A DNA stretch of 64,000 nucleotides. Source: Chloroflexota bacterium. GTDB lineage: Bacteria > Chloroflexota > Dehalococcoidia > DSGV01. The stretch is taken from contig JAJYLG010000005.1 in the NCBI GenBank assembly GCA_021787985.1, positions 1 through 64,000 of the forward strand. The letters run 5' to 3'. Made by a program: the position numbers and the translations under genes. Within the stretch, counting starts at the first letter, position 1, and each line of letters begins with the position of its first letter. Positions 1-8,797 of this stretch are shown one piece after another. A model generated the notes under the pieces. That model ran no database searches. It was not told where the DNA came from and worked only from the letters and a program-made list of their open reading frames with translations.

Positions 1-700
1 CTACACCCGCGCCACCACCCGCGCCAACGGCCCCATCGAACGGCACGAGCAGTGGTGGCGGCAGCGCGTCCTCAGCGACCCGTTCGGCGGCGACCCGATG
101 GCGGCCCTCTGGTCGGACGACGGCGGCCGGCCCCAGGCGTATGTCCTCTACCGGCTGACGGCGCTGGAGCATTTCGGCCAGCGTTGTGAGGTGCGCGAGC
201 TGGTGGCCGCCACGCCTCAGGGTTACGTGCAAATCCTCCGCTTTCTCGCTGCCCACGACCTGGTGCGCGAGCTCCGCTGGCAGGCGCCCGCCGACGACCC
301 GCTGCTTTCCGTCATCGCCGATCCGTCCCGCTGCGAGACGCGCGTCCACGGCTCTTACATGCTGCGGGTGGTGGATGCCGCCCGGGCCGTCGAGCAGCGC
401 CCATTCGACCCCGAGATGCGCGCCTCGCTGGCGCTGCGGATCGTCGATCCCACCTGCGATTGGAACGACGGCGTCTGGCGGCTCGAGGTCGCCGAGGGCC
501 GCGGCACGCTCACCCGCTCGCGGGACGAGCCGGTCGCCACGCTGGGCGCGCCCGCGCTCGCCGCCCTGTATAACGGCTACCGGACGGCCTGGGACTGGTA
601 CAACTGCGGCCGCATCGAGGCGACCGACCGCGGGGCGCTCACCGCGCTCACGCGGGCGTTCTCAGCCGAGCACGCGCCGCACTGCTACGACTTCTACTAG
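1..700 (+). CDS. GNAT N-acetyltransferase, Eis-like, C-terminal part (5' end outside window)
   Basis: Frame stays open from base 2 (YTRATTRANGPIERHEQWWRQRV...) into the 98..700 ORF; C-terminal SCP2-like domain pattern (LALRIVDPTCDWNDGVWRLEV...LGAPALAALYNGYRTA) typical of Eis family. Confidence 0.75.
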   Translation, partial: YTRATTRANGPIERHEQWWRQRVLSDPFGGDPMAALWSDDGGRPQAYVLYRLTALEHFGQRCEVRELVAATPQGYVQILRFLAAHDLVRELRWQAPADDPLLSVIADPSRCETRVHGSYMLRVVDAARAVEQRPFDPEMRASLALRIVDPTCDWNDGVWRLEVAEGRGTLTRSRDEPVATLGAPALAALYNGYRTAWDWYNCGRIEATDRGALTALTRAFSAEHAPHCYDFY

Positions 701-787
701 CCGCCCCAGCGGGCGTCACCGCCAAACCGGGATCGGTGGCATGATGCGTGCGTCACCGGCGTGGATGCCGGCTGGAGGTGCAGCGGC

Positions 788-1636
788 GTGGATGCGCTCC
801 CCGCGTTCGCCGTCACCGTAACGGACGTGGCGGCCGCCGCTTCGTTTCTCGCGCGCCTGCCGGGCTTCACCCTCCAGGAGCATCGCCCGGACGAGGACGT
901 CGCCGTCATCGACGCCCCGGGCGGACGCGTGCTGCTGGCCGGCCCGCGCGCCGGAGACCCTCGTGGCCACCTCTCACCGATCCACGAGGTCGCGCGACCC
1001 CGCACGACCCTGTACTTCCACCACCCGAACCTGGTCGCGTTGCAGGCGCAGCTCGCCGCCGCCGGCATCGACGGCGTGCGCGCGGTTGAGACCGCGTGGG
1101 GCGACCGTGGCCTGGAGCTCCCCGGCCCGGACGGCTACCGCCTCCACTTCTGGACGCTGGTGCGCCGCGGCGACGCCGAGGTGCGTGAGCTGTACGCTCG
1201 CGGCATGTCCGAGCTGCGCGCCGCCCTGGAGGATCTCCAGGAGGCGGACCTCGACCTGGCACTCGAGCCGGGCGCCTGGAGCATCCGCGAGATCGTCCAC
1301 CACGTGGCCGACTCGGAGGCCATGGCGCTCGGGGCCGTGACGATGGCGCTGGCCGAGCCCGGACGCACCTATCGCTTCAATCCCTACAGCTCCGACGCGT
1401 GGTCCGGCGCGCTGGTGTACGAGCGGCGCGCCTCGGGGCCGTCGCTCGACCTGTTCCACGCCGTACGCGCACACCTGCTGCAGCTACTGGACGCGGTGCC
1501 CGGCGCGTGGGACCGAACGGTACGGAACGAGGCCGGCGAAGAGACGGAGGTTCGCGCGTTCATCAGCATGCTGGCGAGCCACGCACTGGGACACGTCGAC
1601 GACATCCGCGCGGTTCGCCGGGCTCACGGCCGGTAG
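788..1636 (+). CDS. VOC/glyoxalase-like domain fused to DinB-like domain
   Basis: N-terminal VOC-like pattern (FAVTVTDVAAAASFLARLPGFTL...GPDGYRLHFWTLV), then DinB_2-like helices (LEPGAWSIREIVHHVADSE...HALGHVDDIRAVRRAH). GTG at 788 has a GGAGGT upstream; ORF track start is 761. Confidence 0.75.
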   Translation: MDALPAFAVTVTDVAAAASFLARLPGFTLQEHRPDEDVAVIDAPGGRVLLAGPRAGDPRGHLSPIHEVARPRTTLYFHHPNLVALQAQLAAAGIDGVRAVETAWGDRGLELPGPDGYRLHFWTLVRRGDAEVRELYARGMSELRAALEDLQEADLDLALEPGAWSIREIVHHVADSEAMALGAVTMALAEPGRTYRFNPYSSDAWSGALVYERRASGPSLDLFHAVRAHLLQLLDAVPGAWDRTVRNEAGEETEVRAFISMLASHALGHVDDIRAVRRAHGR

Positions 1637-1670
1637 CCGCGACGCCTCGCGTCGGGAGAGGAAGCGCCGC

Positions 1671-2261
1671 ATGCCCGCAGGGACGTCCACCGCCTTCGAG
1701 ATCCATCCCGTCACGCCCGACCGCTGGCCGGACCTCGAAGCCCTGTTCGGCCCACAGGGCGCCTATGGCGGCTGCTGGTGCATGTGGTTCCGCCTCACGC
1801 GCGAGCAGTTCCGCCGCGACCACGGCGCGGCCAACCGCCAGGCGATGCGCCGCATCGTGGAGGCGGGCGAGGTGCCCGGCCTGCTCGCCTACGCGGACGG
1901 CCGGCCGGCGGGCTGGGTGTCGGTGGCCCCGCGCCCGGTCTTCGGCTCGATCGAACGCTCCCGCGTCCTCAAGCGGATCGACGACGAGCCGGTCTGGTCG
2001 ATTGTCTGCTTCTACATCGACAAGGGTTTCCGCCGGCAGGGGCTGATGGCGGGACTGCTGCGCGCCGCCGTGGAGCACGCGCGCGGGCGCGGCGCACGCA
2101 TCGTCGAGGGGTACCCGGTCGAGCCGCAAGGAGGTCGCCTGCCGGAGGCCTGGGCCGCCTATCGTGGGCTGGTCACGGCGTTCCGCGGCGCGGGCTTCGT
2201 GGAGGTTGCCCGCCGCTCTCCCGACCAGCCGATCATGCGCTACTACGCCGACGGACCCTGA
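1671..2261 (+). CDS. GNAT family N-acetyltransferase
   Basis: GNAT core (VCFYIDKGFRRQGLMAGLLRAAVEHARGRGARIVEGYPV), GGCWCMWFR N-terminal motif, RBS GGAGAGG upstream. Confidence 0.85.
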   Translation: MPAGTSTAFEIHPVTPDRWPDLEALFGPQGAYGGCWCMWFRLTREQFRRDHGAANRQAMRRIVEAGEVPGLLAYADGRPAGWVSVAPRPVFGSIERSRVLKRIDDEPVWSIVCFYIDKGFRRQGLMAGLLRAAVEHARGRGARIVEGYPVEPQGGRLPEAWAAYRGLVTAFRGAGFVEVARRSPDQPIMRYYADGP

Positions 2262-2352
2262 CGGCGTGCGGCCGGGCGCGAGAGCGTCCACCCGGCGACG
2301 GATGCCCGCGCTGGACAGCGCGGGCGACCACCGCGACCGAACGGAGCTGAGC

Positions 2353-2717
2353 ATGGCAGTCTTGCGGTCCCTGATCCGGGTTTACCTCGCCCCCCGGCCG
2401 ATCTCGACGCGGCGGTCGCGTTTTACGAGGCCGTCGGCGGCGACAAGTGCCGGCTGCGTTTCGCGTACCCCAAGGCCGGGCTGGAGATCGCGGAGGTCGG
2501 GCCGGTGCTGCTCGTCGCCGGAAGCGACGACGCGCTGCGGCCGTTCCGCGCGACGCGGGCCACGTTCGTGGTCGACTCGCTGGCCGAGTGCCGGGAGCGG
2601 GTCGTCGCCCGCGGCGCCACCGTGCTCGAGGAGCCGAAGCGCGTCCCGACCGGCTGGAACATGCGCGTCCGGCACCCGGAAGGGACGGTGGTGGAGTACG
2701 TCCAGCACACCATGTGA
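2353..2717 (+). pseudogene. VOC family protein, apparent frameshift at a C homopolymer
   Basis: ATG 2353 frame gives MAVLRSLIRVYLAP; from base 2400 the frame gives DLDAAVAFYEAVGGDKCRLRFAYPKAGLEIAEVG...VRHPEGTVVEYVQHTM. The frames join if the C6 run at 2390-2395 had 7 C. Confidence 0.75.
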
Positions 2718-2748
2718 CCGGCCGTTGGCGGATTGGAGGATTCACCCA

Positions 2749-3111
2749 TGTCGGGGTACGTGATCCGGCCCCTCGGCGCCGACGACAGGGACTGGGTCCG
2801 ACAATTCGTCACGGCGCGGTGGGGCGCGGAGACCGTCGTGGCGCACGGCGCCGTCTATCGCCCTCATGAGCTCCCCAGGTACGCGGCTGTCCGCGAAGGG
2901 CAACCGGCCGGCCTCCTCACCTACCACGCCGAAGCCGACGGTTGCGAGATCGTGACCCTGGACAGCGTCCCGCCGGCGATCGGCATCGGCAGCACGCAGG
3001 CTCAAGCCAGAGATACCGCTCGTCGGCGCCGACGGGATCCCGCTGCGCAATGAGATCGAGTTGGAGATGCGGCTCGACGAGCCTCCGGGCCGGCCGTGGC
3101 AGGAACGCTAA
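2749..3111 (+). pseudogene. GNAT acetyltransferase with internal deletion
   Basis: N-terminal half (MSGYVIRPLGADDRDWVRQFVTARWGAETVVAHG...CEIVTLDS) followed in another frame by the C-terminal family motif RRLKPEIPLVGADGIPLRNEIELEMRLDEPPGRPWQER*; middle acetyl-CoA-binding region missing. Confidence 0.75.
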
Positions 3112-3491
3112 CGGATGAGGCGCACCTCGACGCCGGCCTGCACCTGCATCCAACCGCGGTCGGCCGTCACGGCCGGAACCCCCAGGACCTGTGCCAGTGC
3201 CATGCAGGCACGGTCCCCGAGGCTGAGGCTGTAGGGCACCGAGCGCCGCAGCTCGGCCGCAAGCTCCGCGGCCGTCCGGTCGAACTCGTGAACCGCGGCG
3301 ACTGCCACAACGCCCAAGACCTCGCGGACTTCGTCTCGATCGAGCCCCCGGTCAACCAGCCGCGATGCCACCTCGCAGAGGTTCACGGAGCTCACAGCAG
3401 CACGATTCAACAGCGGCTCAACGGCTTCCGCGCCGGGCTCGCCGTTCAACAGCGCCAGCAGCGCCGACGCGTCCAGCACCGCCTCGATCAT
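3108..3491 (-). CDS. vapC: PIN-domain toxin (VapC family)
   Basis: MIEAVLDASALLALLNGEPG...SLSLGDRACMALAQVLGVPAVTADRGW; start overlaps the vapB stop (ATGA). Confidence 0.9.
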   Translation of the reverse strand: MIEAVLDASALLALLNGEPGAEAVEPLLNRAAVSSVNLCEVASRLVDRGLDRDEVREVLGVVAVAAVHEFDRTAAELAAELRRSVPYSLSLGDRACMALAQVLGVPAVTADRGWMQVQAGVEVRLIR

Positions 3492-3739
3492 TCTCCCTGC
3501 GCGGCCGCCGCGCGCCGCTGCGCGATCAGCTCGTCCACCAGCGACTCGCCGGCAGGAACGTGGCGGCGGACGATCTGCCGCGCGCGCCGCAGCGCCACGC
3601 CCGGCGTGGACATGCGGATCTCGTCGTCTTCGACGAGGACCAGCACCTCCGCGCCGGATTCGAGACCGAGACGGCGGCGGAACTCCGCCGGAATCACCAG
3701 CCGACCGCCATCTCCCATCTTGATGCGCACAGCTTCCAT
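3488..3739 (-). CDS. vapB: AbrB/MazE-fold antitoxin (VapB family)
   Basis: MEAVRIKMGDGGRLVIPAEFRRRLGLESGAEVLVLVEDDEI SpoVT-AbrB pattern; GGAGG upstream of ATG at 3739; 4-nt overlap with vapC. Confidence 0.9.
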   Translation of the reverse strand: MEAVRIKMGDGGRLVIPAEFRRRLGLESGAEVLVLVEDDEIRMSTPGVALRRARQIVRRHVPAGESLVDELIAQRRAAAAQGE

Positions 3740-3781
3740 CTGGCACCTCCGTGTCCAGTCTGCCAGCATTCGGGAGATCTG

Positions 3782-3892
3782 TCATGACTGGATGTCCGTG
3801 GCAGGAGACTGCGCCAGTGCCATCCAGGCGCGGTCGCCGAGACTCAGGCTGTGTGGCGCCGCGCGCCGCGGCTCGGCGGCGAGCCCCCGCGG
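3782..3892 (-). pseudogene. VapC C-terminal remnant
   Basis: Translates as LAAEPRRAAPHSLSLGDRAWMALAQ, collinear with LAAELRRSVPYSLSLGDRACMALAQ of the intact VapC; nucleotide stretch 3809-3892 aligns by eye with 3189-3271. Confidence 0.75.
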
Positions 3893-3923
3893 ACAGATGC
3901 GACTGCCGGGAACCCGTCGCTGC

Positions 3924-4823
3924 CTACTCGACCTCCGCCACCACGAACCGCCCGTCCCGCTCGCGACAGAACCCGTCGCGGGCCAGCGCCCGCAGGACGG
4001 CGAGCGCGTCGTGGCCGTCGGGCAGCAGCGGTCGAAGCTCCGCGGGGCTGAGCCCGCCCGGCCCCGCACGCACAAGTCCGCGCACCGCCAGCCCGCGCGC
4101 CTCGCGACGGGAGCCACGGTACGGCGCCTGGCGCGGCGAAGCGTACGCCTCCACGGCCTCGGCCACTCCCGCCCGCAACGCCCCCCGGGCCGCACACCAA
4201 GGTGACAGCGGGCAGACATCGCAGCGTGGCCGCCGTGGCAGGCATACCGTCGCGCCGATGTCCATCAACGCCGAGCTCCACGCCCACGCGGCGGCAGGCG
4301 GCACGGCAGCGCTGGCGAGCGCACGCAGCCCCGCCGGCCGTGTCACGCCAGCCAGCCGTCGCAGAACCCGGGTCACGTTCACGTCCAGCACGGGCTCGGG
4401 TCGCTCATACGCGAAGGCGGCGACCGCCGCCGCGACGTACCCGCCGACGCCCGGGAGCGCCCGCAGCGCGCCCGGATCGTCCGGCACCACGCCGCCGTGC
4501 CGCTCGACGACCACCCGCGCCGTCGCGTGGAGCTGCAGCGCCCGGCGGTTGTAGCCCAGCCCGCTCCACTCGTCGAGCAGGTGGGACATCGGCGCGCGCG
4601 CGAGCGCCTCGACCGAGGGGAAGCGCGCCAGGAAGCGCTCCCACCGACCGGCCACGCGCGACGCCTGCGTCTGACACAGCATCACTTCCGCGACGAGCAC
4701 CGCGTACGCATCGCGCGTCTCCCGCCACGGCAGGGACCGCCCGTGCTGCCGGAACCAGGCGAGCACCGCGGGACGGATGGAGGACCAGTCCACTGCGGGA
4801 GGTGCGATCGGCTCCGCGCTCAC
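3924..4823 (-). CDS. mutY: A/G-specific adenine glycosylase (MutY-like, no C-terminal NUDIX domain)
   Basis: HhH-GPD features (AEVMLCQTQASRV, LPGVGGYVAAAVAAFAY, VLDVNVTRVLRR) and Fe-S cysteine motif CLPRRPRCDVCPLSPWC. Confidence 0.88.
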   Translation of the reverse strand: MSAEPIAPPAVDWSSIRPAVLAWFRQHGRSLPWRETRDAYAVLVAEVMLCQTQASRVAGRWERFLARFPSVEALARAPMSHLLDEWSGLGYNRRALQLHATARVVVERHGGVVPDDPGALRALPGVGGYVAAAVAAFAYERPEPVLDVNVTRVLRRLAGVTRPAGLRALASAAVPPAAAWAWSSALMDIGATVCLPRRPRCDVCPLSPWCAARGALRAGVAEAVEAYASPRQAPYRGSRREARGLAVRGLVRAGPGGLSPAELRPLLPDGHDALAVLRALARDGFCRERDGRFVVAEVE

Positions 4824-4884
4824 GAGCCGATCGTGGCCCGGCGTACCGAGTTACACAACGGGCGCTTGCTACAATCCACAGGAG

Positions 4885-5727
4885 ATGTCCGAGACCAGCA
4901 CTACCCTGGAAGCCCGCGAGCGCGCCCTGCTCGCCTCCCTCGCCGGGATGGGCAGCGCCCTGGTCGCGTTCAGCGCCGGCGTCGATTCCACCCTTCTCGC
5001 TGCGGTTGCGCACGAGGTCCTGGGCGAACGGGCGCTCGCCGTTACCGGCATCTCACCGAGCGTCGCGGTTGAGGAGCGCGGGCAAGCGGCGGAGCTTGCC
5101 CGGGAGATCGGCGTGCGCTATCGGACGGTGGAGACACGCGAGATGGACGACCCGGGTTATGTCGCGAACAACCCGGACCGCTGCTTTCACTGCAAGGACG
5201 AGCTTCTCACGCGCCTGCGCGCCATCGCCGACGCGGAGAGGATCGCGTGGGTCGTCGATGGCTACAACGTCGATGACCTGGGCGATTACCGCCCCGGGCA
5301 GCAGGCCGCACGAATGCACGGCGTTCGCAGCCCGTTCGTCGAGGCCAGGCTGAACAAGTCCGACATCCGCGAGCTCTCCCGCCGGCGCGGTCTGCCCACC
5401 TGGGACAAGCCGGCCATGGCGTGCCTCTCCAGCCGCATCCCGTACGGCATCCACGTGACCGAGGAAGCGCTCCGACGGATCGGCGCCGCCGAGCTTCTGA
5501 TCCGGCAGCAGGGTGTGCGCACCGTGCGCGTGCGTCACCACGACACCGTCGCCCGCATCGAGACGGACCGCGCCGGCATGCGGGTCCTGTTGGAGGAGGA
5601 CGTGTCGGCGCGCGTCGTCGCCGGGCTCAAAGAGCTAGGTTACGCCTACGTCACGCTCGACCTGGCCGGCTACCGGTCCGGCAGCCTGAACGAGGTCCTG
5701 ACGCTCACCCCCGTGAGCCGCGGCTAG
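4885..5727 (+). CDS. larE: ATP-dependent sacrificial sulfur transferase LarE
   Basis: PP-loop AFSAGVDSTLLAAVA, NNPDRCFHCKDEL, WVVDGYNVDDLGDYRPG, CLSSRIPYG are LarE hallmarks; ATG 4885 preceded by GGAG. Confidence 0.93.
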   Translation: MSETSTTLEARERALLASLAGMGSALVAFSAGVDSTLLAAVAHEVLGERALAVTGISPSVAVEERGQAAELAREIGVRYRTVETREMDDPGYVANNPDRCFHCKDELLTRLRAIADAERIAWVVDGYNVDDLGDYRPGQQAARMHGVRSPFVEARLNKSDIRELSRRRGLPTWDKPAMACLSSRIPYGIHVTEEALRRIGAAELLIRQQGVRTVRVRHHDTVARIETDRAGMRVLLEEDVSARVVAGLKELGYAYVTLDLAGYRSGSLNEVLTLTPVSRG

Positions 5728-5782
5728 CGGGCGGCTCCGCCTGTGCGGCAGGGCCGGCGCTAGAATGGTCGCAGGAGACGTC

Positions 5783-6193
5783 ATGGCGGACCGCGTCCAC
5801 CGCGAGATCGAGGACCTGCTGGCCGACCTGGAGCGTCGCGGCAAGCTGCCGGCGCGCCCGCCGCGGCCGCCGTTGCGGCGTCGCCTGGTTGGCCCGTTCG
5901 CGCGCCTGGACCGCGCGGTCTCTTCGCGGTTCGAGCGGATGACGCCCGGCCGCGCGCTCGCGACGGGGGCGATCCTGGTGCTCATCGGCTACTTCTTCCG
6001 GTCGTTCCTCGGGCCCGCGCAGGGGCCGGTGGTGATCGTCGGCCTGGTCTTGTTCGTGGGTGGGTTCTTCTGGAGCTTCCGCGCACCGCGAGGACCGCGT
6101 GTCGAGCAGCGCTGGCGCGGGCGGGTGATCGACGTGCCCCAGCCGACGATCGGCCAGCGGCTACGCCGCGCATTGCGCCGAGGGCGCCGCTAG
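5783..6193 (+). CDS. Small membrane protein, unknown function
   Basis: MADRVHREIEDLLADLERRGKLPARPP...TGAILVLIGYFFRS...VVIVGLVLFVGGFFWSF: two hydrophobic segments; AGGAG upstream. Confidence 0.75.
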   Translation: MADRVHREIEDLLADLERRGKLPARPPRPPLRRRLVGPFARLDRAVSSRFERMTPGRALATGAILVLIGYFFRSFLGPAQGPVVIVGLVLFVGGFFWSFRAPRGPRVEQRWRGRVIDVPQPTIGQRLRRALRRGRR

Positions 6194-6197
6194 TCCC

Positions 6198-6830
6198 GTG
6201 CCTCGCCACGTACCCTCCGCGTTGCTCACCCTCGCGCTGGCGCTGCTCGCGCTTGCCGCGGCCGCCTGCTCACGTGGCGCCTCGCGTCAGGGCGAGGGTG
6301 GCCTCAGCCAGCTCACGGACCCGCGTGCCGTGCCCACCGCGACGTTGCCGCCGAACGGGCTGCTGCCGACGCCGATCCCGGTCGGCGCCATGCCCAGCGG
6401 CCCCAGCACCCAGTCGCCGGGCTCCTACCGGGTGCAGTCCGGCGACACGCTGGGCGCGATCGCGGCCCGGCTCGGCGTCCCGCTGACCGAGATCGTGCGC
6501 CTGAACCCGGGGATCGACCCTTCTCACATCTTCGCCGGACAGGAGATCAAAGTGCCGACCAAGGCGGACGTGCCGGCCAGCCCGACACCCACGCCCGCCT
6601 CGCGCTCCAGCACGGGGACGCCAACACCCCAGCCGACCGTGTCAGGCGGCCAGCAGACGTACAAGGTGCAGTCGGGCGACAGCGCCTGCGCGATCGCCCT
6701 CAGGTACAAGGTGAGCGTGACCGCTATCGCGCAGGCCAACAACACGACCGTGGACGCGCTACGCTCGCTCCAGGTTGGCCAGACGCTGATTATCCCGCCG
6801 TCGCAGGGCGGCCAGGGAAGCTGCCCCTAG
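6198..6830 (+). CDS. LysM-domain lipoprotein (two LysM repeats)
   Basis: Signal/lipobox ALLALAAAACS; two LysM (YRVQSGDTLGAIAARLGVPLTEIVRLNPGI; YKVQSGDSACAIALRYKVSVTAIAQANN) separated by an S/T/P linker; GTG start. Confidence 0.88.
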   Translation: MPRHVPSALLTLALALLALAAAACSRGASRQGEGGLSQLTDPRAVPTATLPPNGLLPTPIPVGAMPSGPSTQSPGSYRVQSGDTLGAIAARLGVPLTEIVRLNPGIDPSHIFAGQEIKVPTKADVPASPTPTPASRSSTGTPTPQPTVSGGQQTYKVQSGDSACAIALRYKVSVTAIAQANNTTVDALRSLQVGQTLIIPPSQGGQGSCP

Positions 6831-8470
6831 CGCGTTTGCTCCTGGGCGGCGAGCTGCGCTGCCCGCTCGCGCAACTGCTGCTTGTCGATCTTGCCCCCGG
6901 CGTTGCGCGGCAGTTCCTGAACCAGCTCGATCCGCTCCGGCAGCTTCCACTTGGCGATCTGGCGACCGAGCAGGTAGTCGCAGAGGTCGGGTAGCGTCGG
7001 TTCCGAGCCGCCGGACGCTGGCACCACGAAAGCGCAGGCGCGCTCACCGAGAACGCGGTCAGGAATCCCCACGATGGCGATGTCGCCGACCGCCGGATGC
7101 TCCATCAGCAGCCCCTCGATCTCCGCCGGGAAGATGTTCGTACCGCCGCGCAGGATCATGTCCTTGGTGCGTCCGACGATGTGCAGGTAGCCATCCCGGT
7201 CGACCTGGCCCAGGTCGCCGGACTTGAACCACCCCTTGTCCCAGGCCGCCGCGTCGTAGTCGGGCTGGTTGAGGTATCCGTAGGACTTGTTCGCCCCGCG
7301 CCAGACCACCTCCCCCGGCTCGCCTTCGGGCACCGCCGCGCCGGTGGCGTCCACGAGGGCGAGCTCCTGGCCGATGCACAGCCGACCGACGCTGGTCTGT
7401 CGCGGCTCATCGGGGTCGTCCACCCGCGTCATGACGGGCACGCCGCCGTCGGTGGCGCCGTAGATCGTCTGCACGCGACAGCCGATGCGCGCCTCGATCT
7501 CGCGGGCCACTGCCGGCGCGAGTGGCGCCCCAGCGTTGTTGAAACGGTCGAGCGCCGAAAGGTCGTAGTCCTCGATCGGCAGCGTCAGGAGCTGGACCAT
7601 CTGCGTGGGGATGGCGGTCGCGTACGTACAGCGGTTGCGGCTGAGCAGCTCCAGTGCCGCCCGCGGTTCCCAGTGCTCGAGCATCACGGAGCTGGCGCCT
7701 GCCAGCAGCGGGGCCAGGACCGCGAACGCGTAGCCTGTGGAGCCGGTGTTGGCCGGGGCGAGCGCCCCCGCCACGTCGTCGCGGCGCAGGGCGATCGCCT
7801 GGGCGAACTGCTGAAGCAGCAGCACGACCAGGTTGTTGGAACTCCACAGCGAGACCTTGGGGACGCCGGTCGTCCCCGAGGTCGTCATCGCGTGAGCCGC
7901 ATCATCGGCTGAAGGCCGGCGCGCCTCGAGACGTTCGCGGCTCGGCAGCGGAGTCCTCAGGACGAGCTCGTCAAGCTCGCCCCCTTCTCCGGAGGTGATG
8001 ACCCGGCGAAGTGCCGGTAGCTCCGCGCGCAGCCCCTCGACCATGCCGGCGAAGTCGAACGCGGCGTCGTCGCCCGGCACGATGACCAACGGCGCTTGGG
8101 CGACCTTGAGGATCGCTCCGACCTCGGCCGCTCGCCAGGTCGTGCTGAGCGGCAGGAACACCGACCCGATGCGGTTGGCCGCCAGGTGGATGACGGGAAG
8201 TAGCGAGCAGCTCGGCACCTGCGCGGCCACCACGTCGCCCGGGCGAACCCCGAGGTCGGGCAGCGCCGCCGCCAGCCGCAGCGAGTAGTCGCGGAGCTCG
8301 CCGTATGTCCATCTCCGGTGGCCATCAAGAACCGCCGGCTTGTCCGGACCGGACTCCGCCTGGCGGTCGAAGATCTCGGCCACGGTTGCGTCTCCCCACA
8401 GACCCAACTCCCGGAAACGACGGGCGTCGGCGCCATCGTGCCAGCGACGGACCACGGGTTTCTCCGACAT
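6827..8470 (-). CDS. AMP-dependent synthetase/ligase (class I adenylate-forming)
   Basis: MTTSGTTGVPKVS, YGATDGGVP, GWFKSGDLGQVDRDGYLHIVGRTKDMILRGGTNIFPAEIE, GGKIDKQQLRE. Confidence 0.93.
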   Translation of the reverse strand: MSEKPVVRRWHDGADARRFRELGLWGDATVAEIFDRQAESGPDKPAVLDGHRRWTYGELRDYSLRLAAALPDLGVRPGDVVAAQVPSCSLLPVIHLAANRIGSVFLPLSTTWRAAEVGAILKVAQAPLVIVPGDDAAFDFAGMVEGLRAELPALRRVITSGEGGELDELVLRTPLPSRERLEARRPSADDAAHAMTTSGTTGVPKVSLWSSNNLVVLLLQQFAQAIALRRDDVAGALAPANTGSTGYAFAVLAPLLAGASSVMLEHWEPRAALELLSRNRCTYATAIPTQMVQLLTLPIEDYDLSALDRFNNAGAPLAPAVAREIEARIGCRVQTIYGATDGGVPVMTRVDDPDEPRQTSVGRLCIGQELALVDATGAAVPEGEPGEVVWRGANKSYGYLNQPDYDAAAWDKGWFKSGDLGQVDRDGYLHIVGRTKDMILRGGTNIFPAEIEGLLMEHPAVGDIAIVGIPDRVLGERACAFVVPASGGSEPTLPDLCDYLLGRQIAKWKLPERIELVQELPRNAGGKIDKQQLRERAAQLAAQEQTR

Positions 8471-8506
8471 GCTTCTTCTCCCCGACTGACTGCCTCTCGA
8501 CACGGG

Positions 8507-8512
8507 AGTATA
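8507..8512 (-). promoter_or_regulatory. Putative -10 box (TATACT) for the 6827..8470 ligase gene
   Basis: Minus-strand TATACT about 37 nt upstream of the ATG at 8470; no convincing -35 at 17 nt spacing. Confidence 0.4.
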
Positions 8513-8720
8513 CGCGCGGACGCGGGACAGGGACCAACTGCAACTGGTACCGAAGCTCGCTTGTTCTTCGCGCTGACGGACCGCGGTCCACCCTGGACGG
8601 GCGGCACTCCGAAGCCGCCTCGCCGAAGCGTGGGGCCATGTGGGTTCCGCCCGCGGCGGACTTGGGTTGTGGAACGTTGTGGCGTTTGCGCCTGCCACGA
8701 CCAGCATGCTACCTTTTGGC

Positions 8721-8744
8721 CGCGTGCAGGATGCCATGCACGCG
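8721..8744. repeat. Perfect 8-bp inverted repeat (CGCGTGCA / TGCACGCG, 8-nt loop)
   Basis: cgcgtgca-ggatgcca-tgcacgcg read directly from sequence. Confidence 0.8.
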
Positions 8745-8760
8745 TGCAGGGTACCCTGGG

Positions 8761-8797
8761 GACCCGGCCCGGACCCGACGGGTCCGCGCGCCGGGTC
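8761..8797. repeat. Two-tier stem-loop upstream of carboxyltransferase gene
   Basis: GACCCGGC-C-CGGACCC-GAC-GGGTCCG-CGC-GCCGGGTC: 8-bp outer and 7-bp inner perfect stems, 1x3 internal loop. Confidence 0.8.

Noticed and set aside
3751-4554. Plus-strand ORFs over the vapC remnant and mutY (267 and 383 aa)
   Set aside because: Arg/Pro/Ala-rich shadow frames antisense to mutY.
8575-8600. T-box-like motif on the minus strand (AGGGTGGACCGCGG)
   Set aside because: One base shorter than AGGGTGGNACCGCG, arises from the GGACCGCGGTCC palindrome, lies upstream of the likely TATACT promoter (8507-8512) so would not be transcribed, and the gene is an acyl ligase, not a tRNA synthetase.
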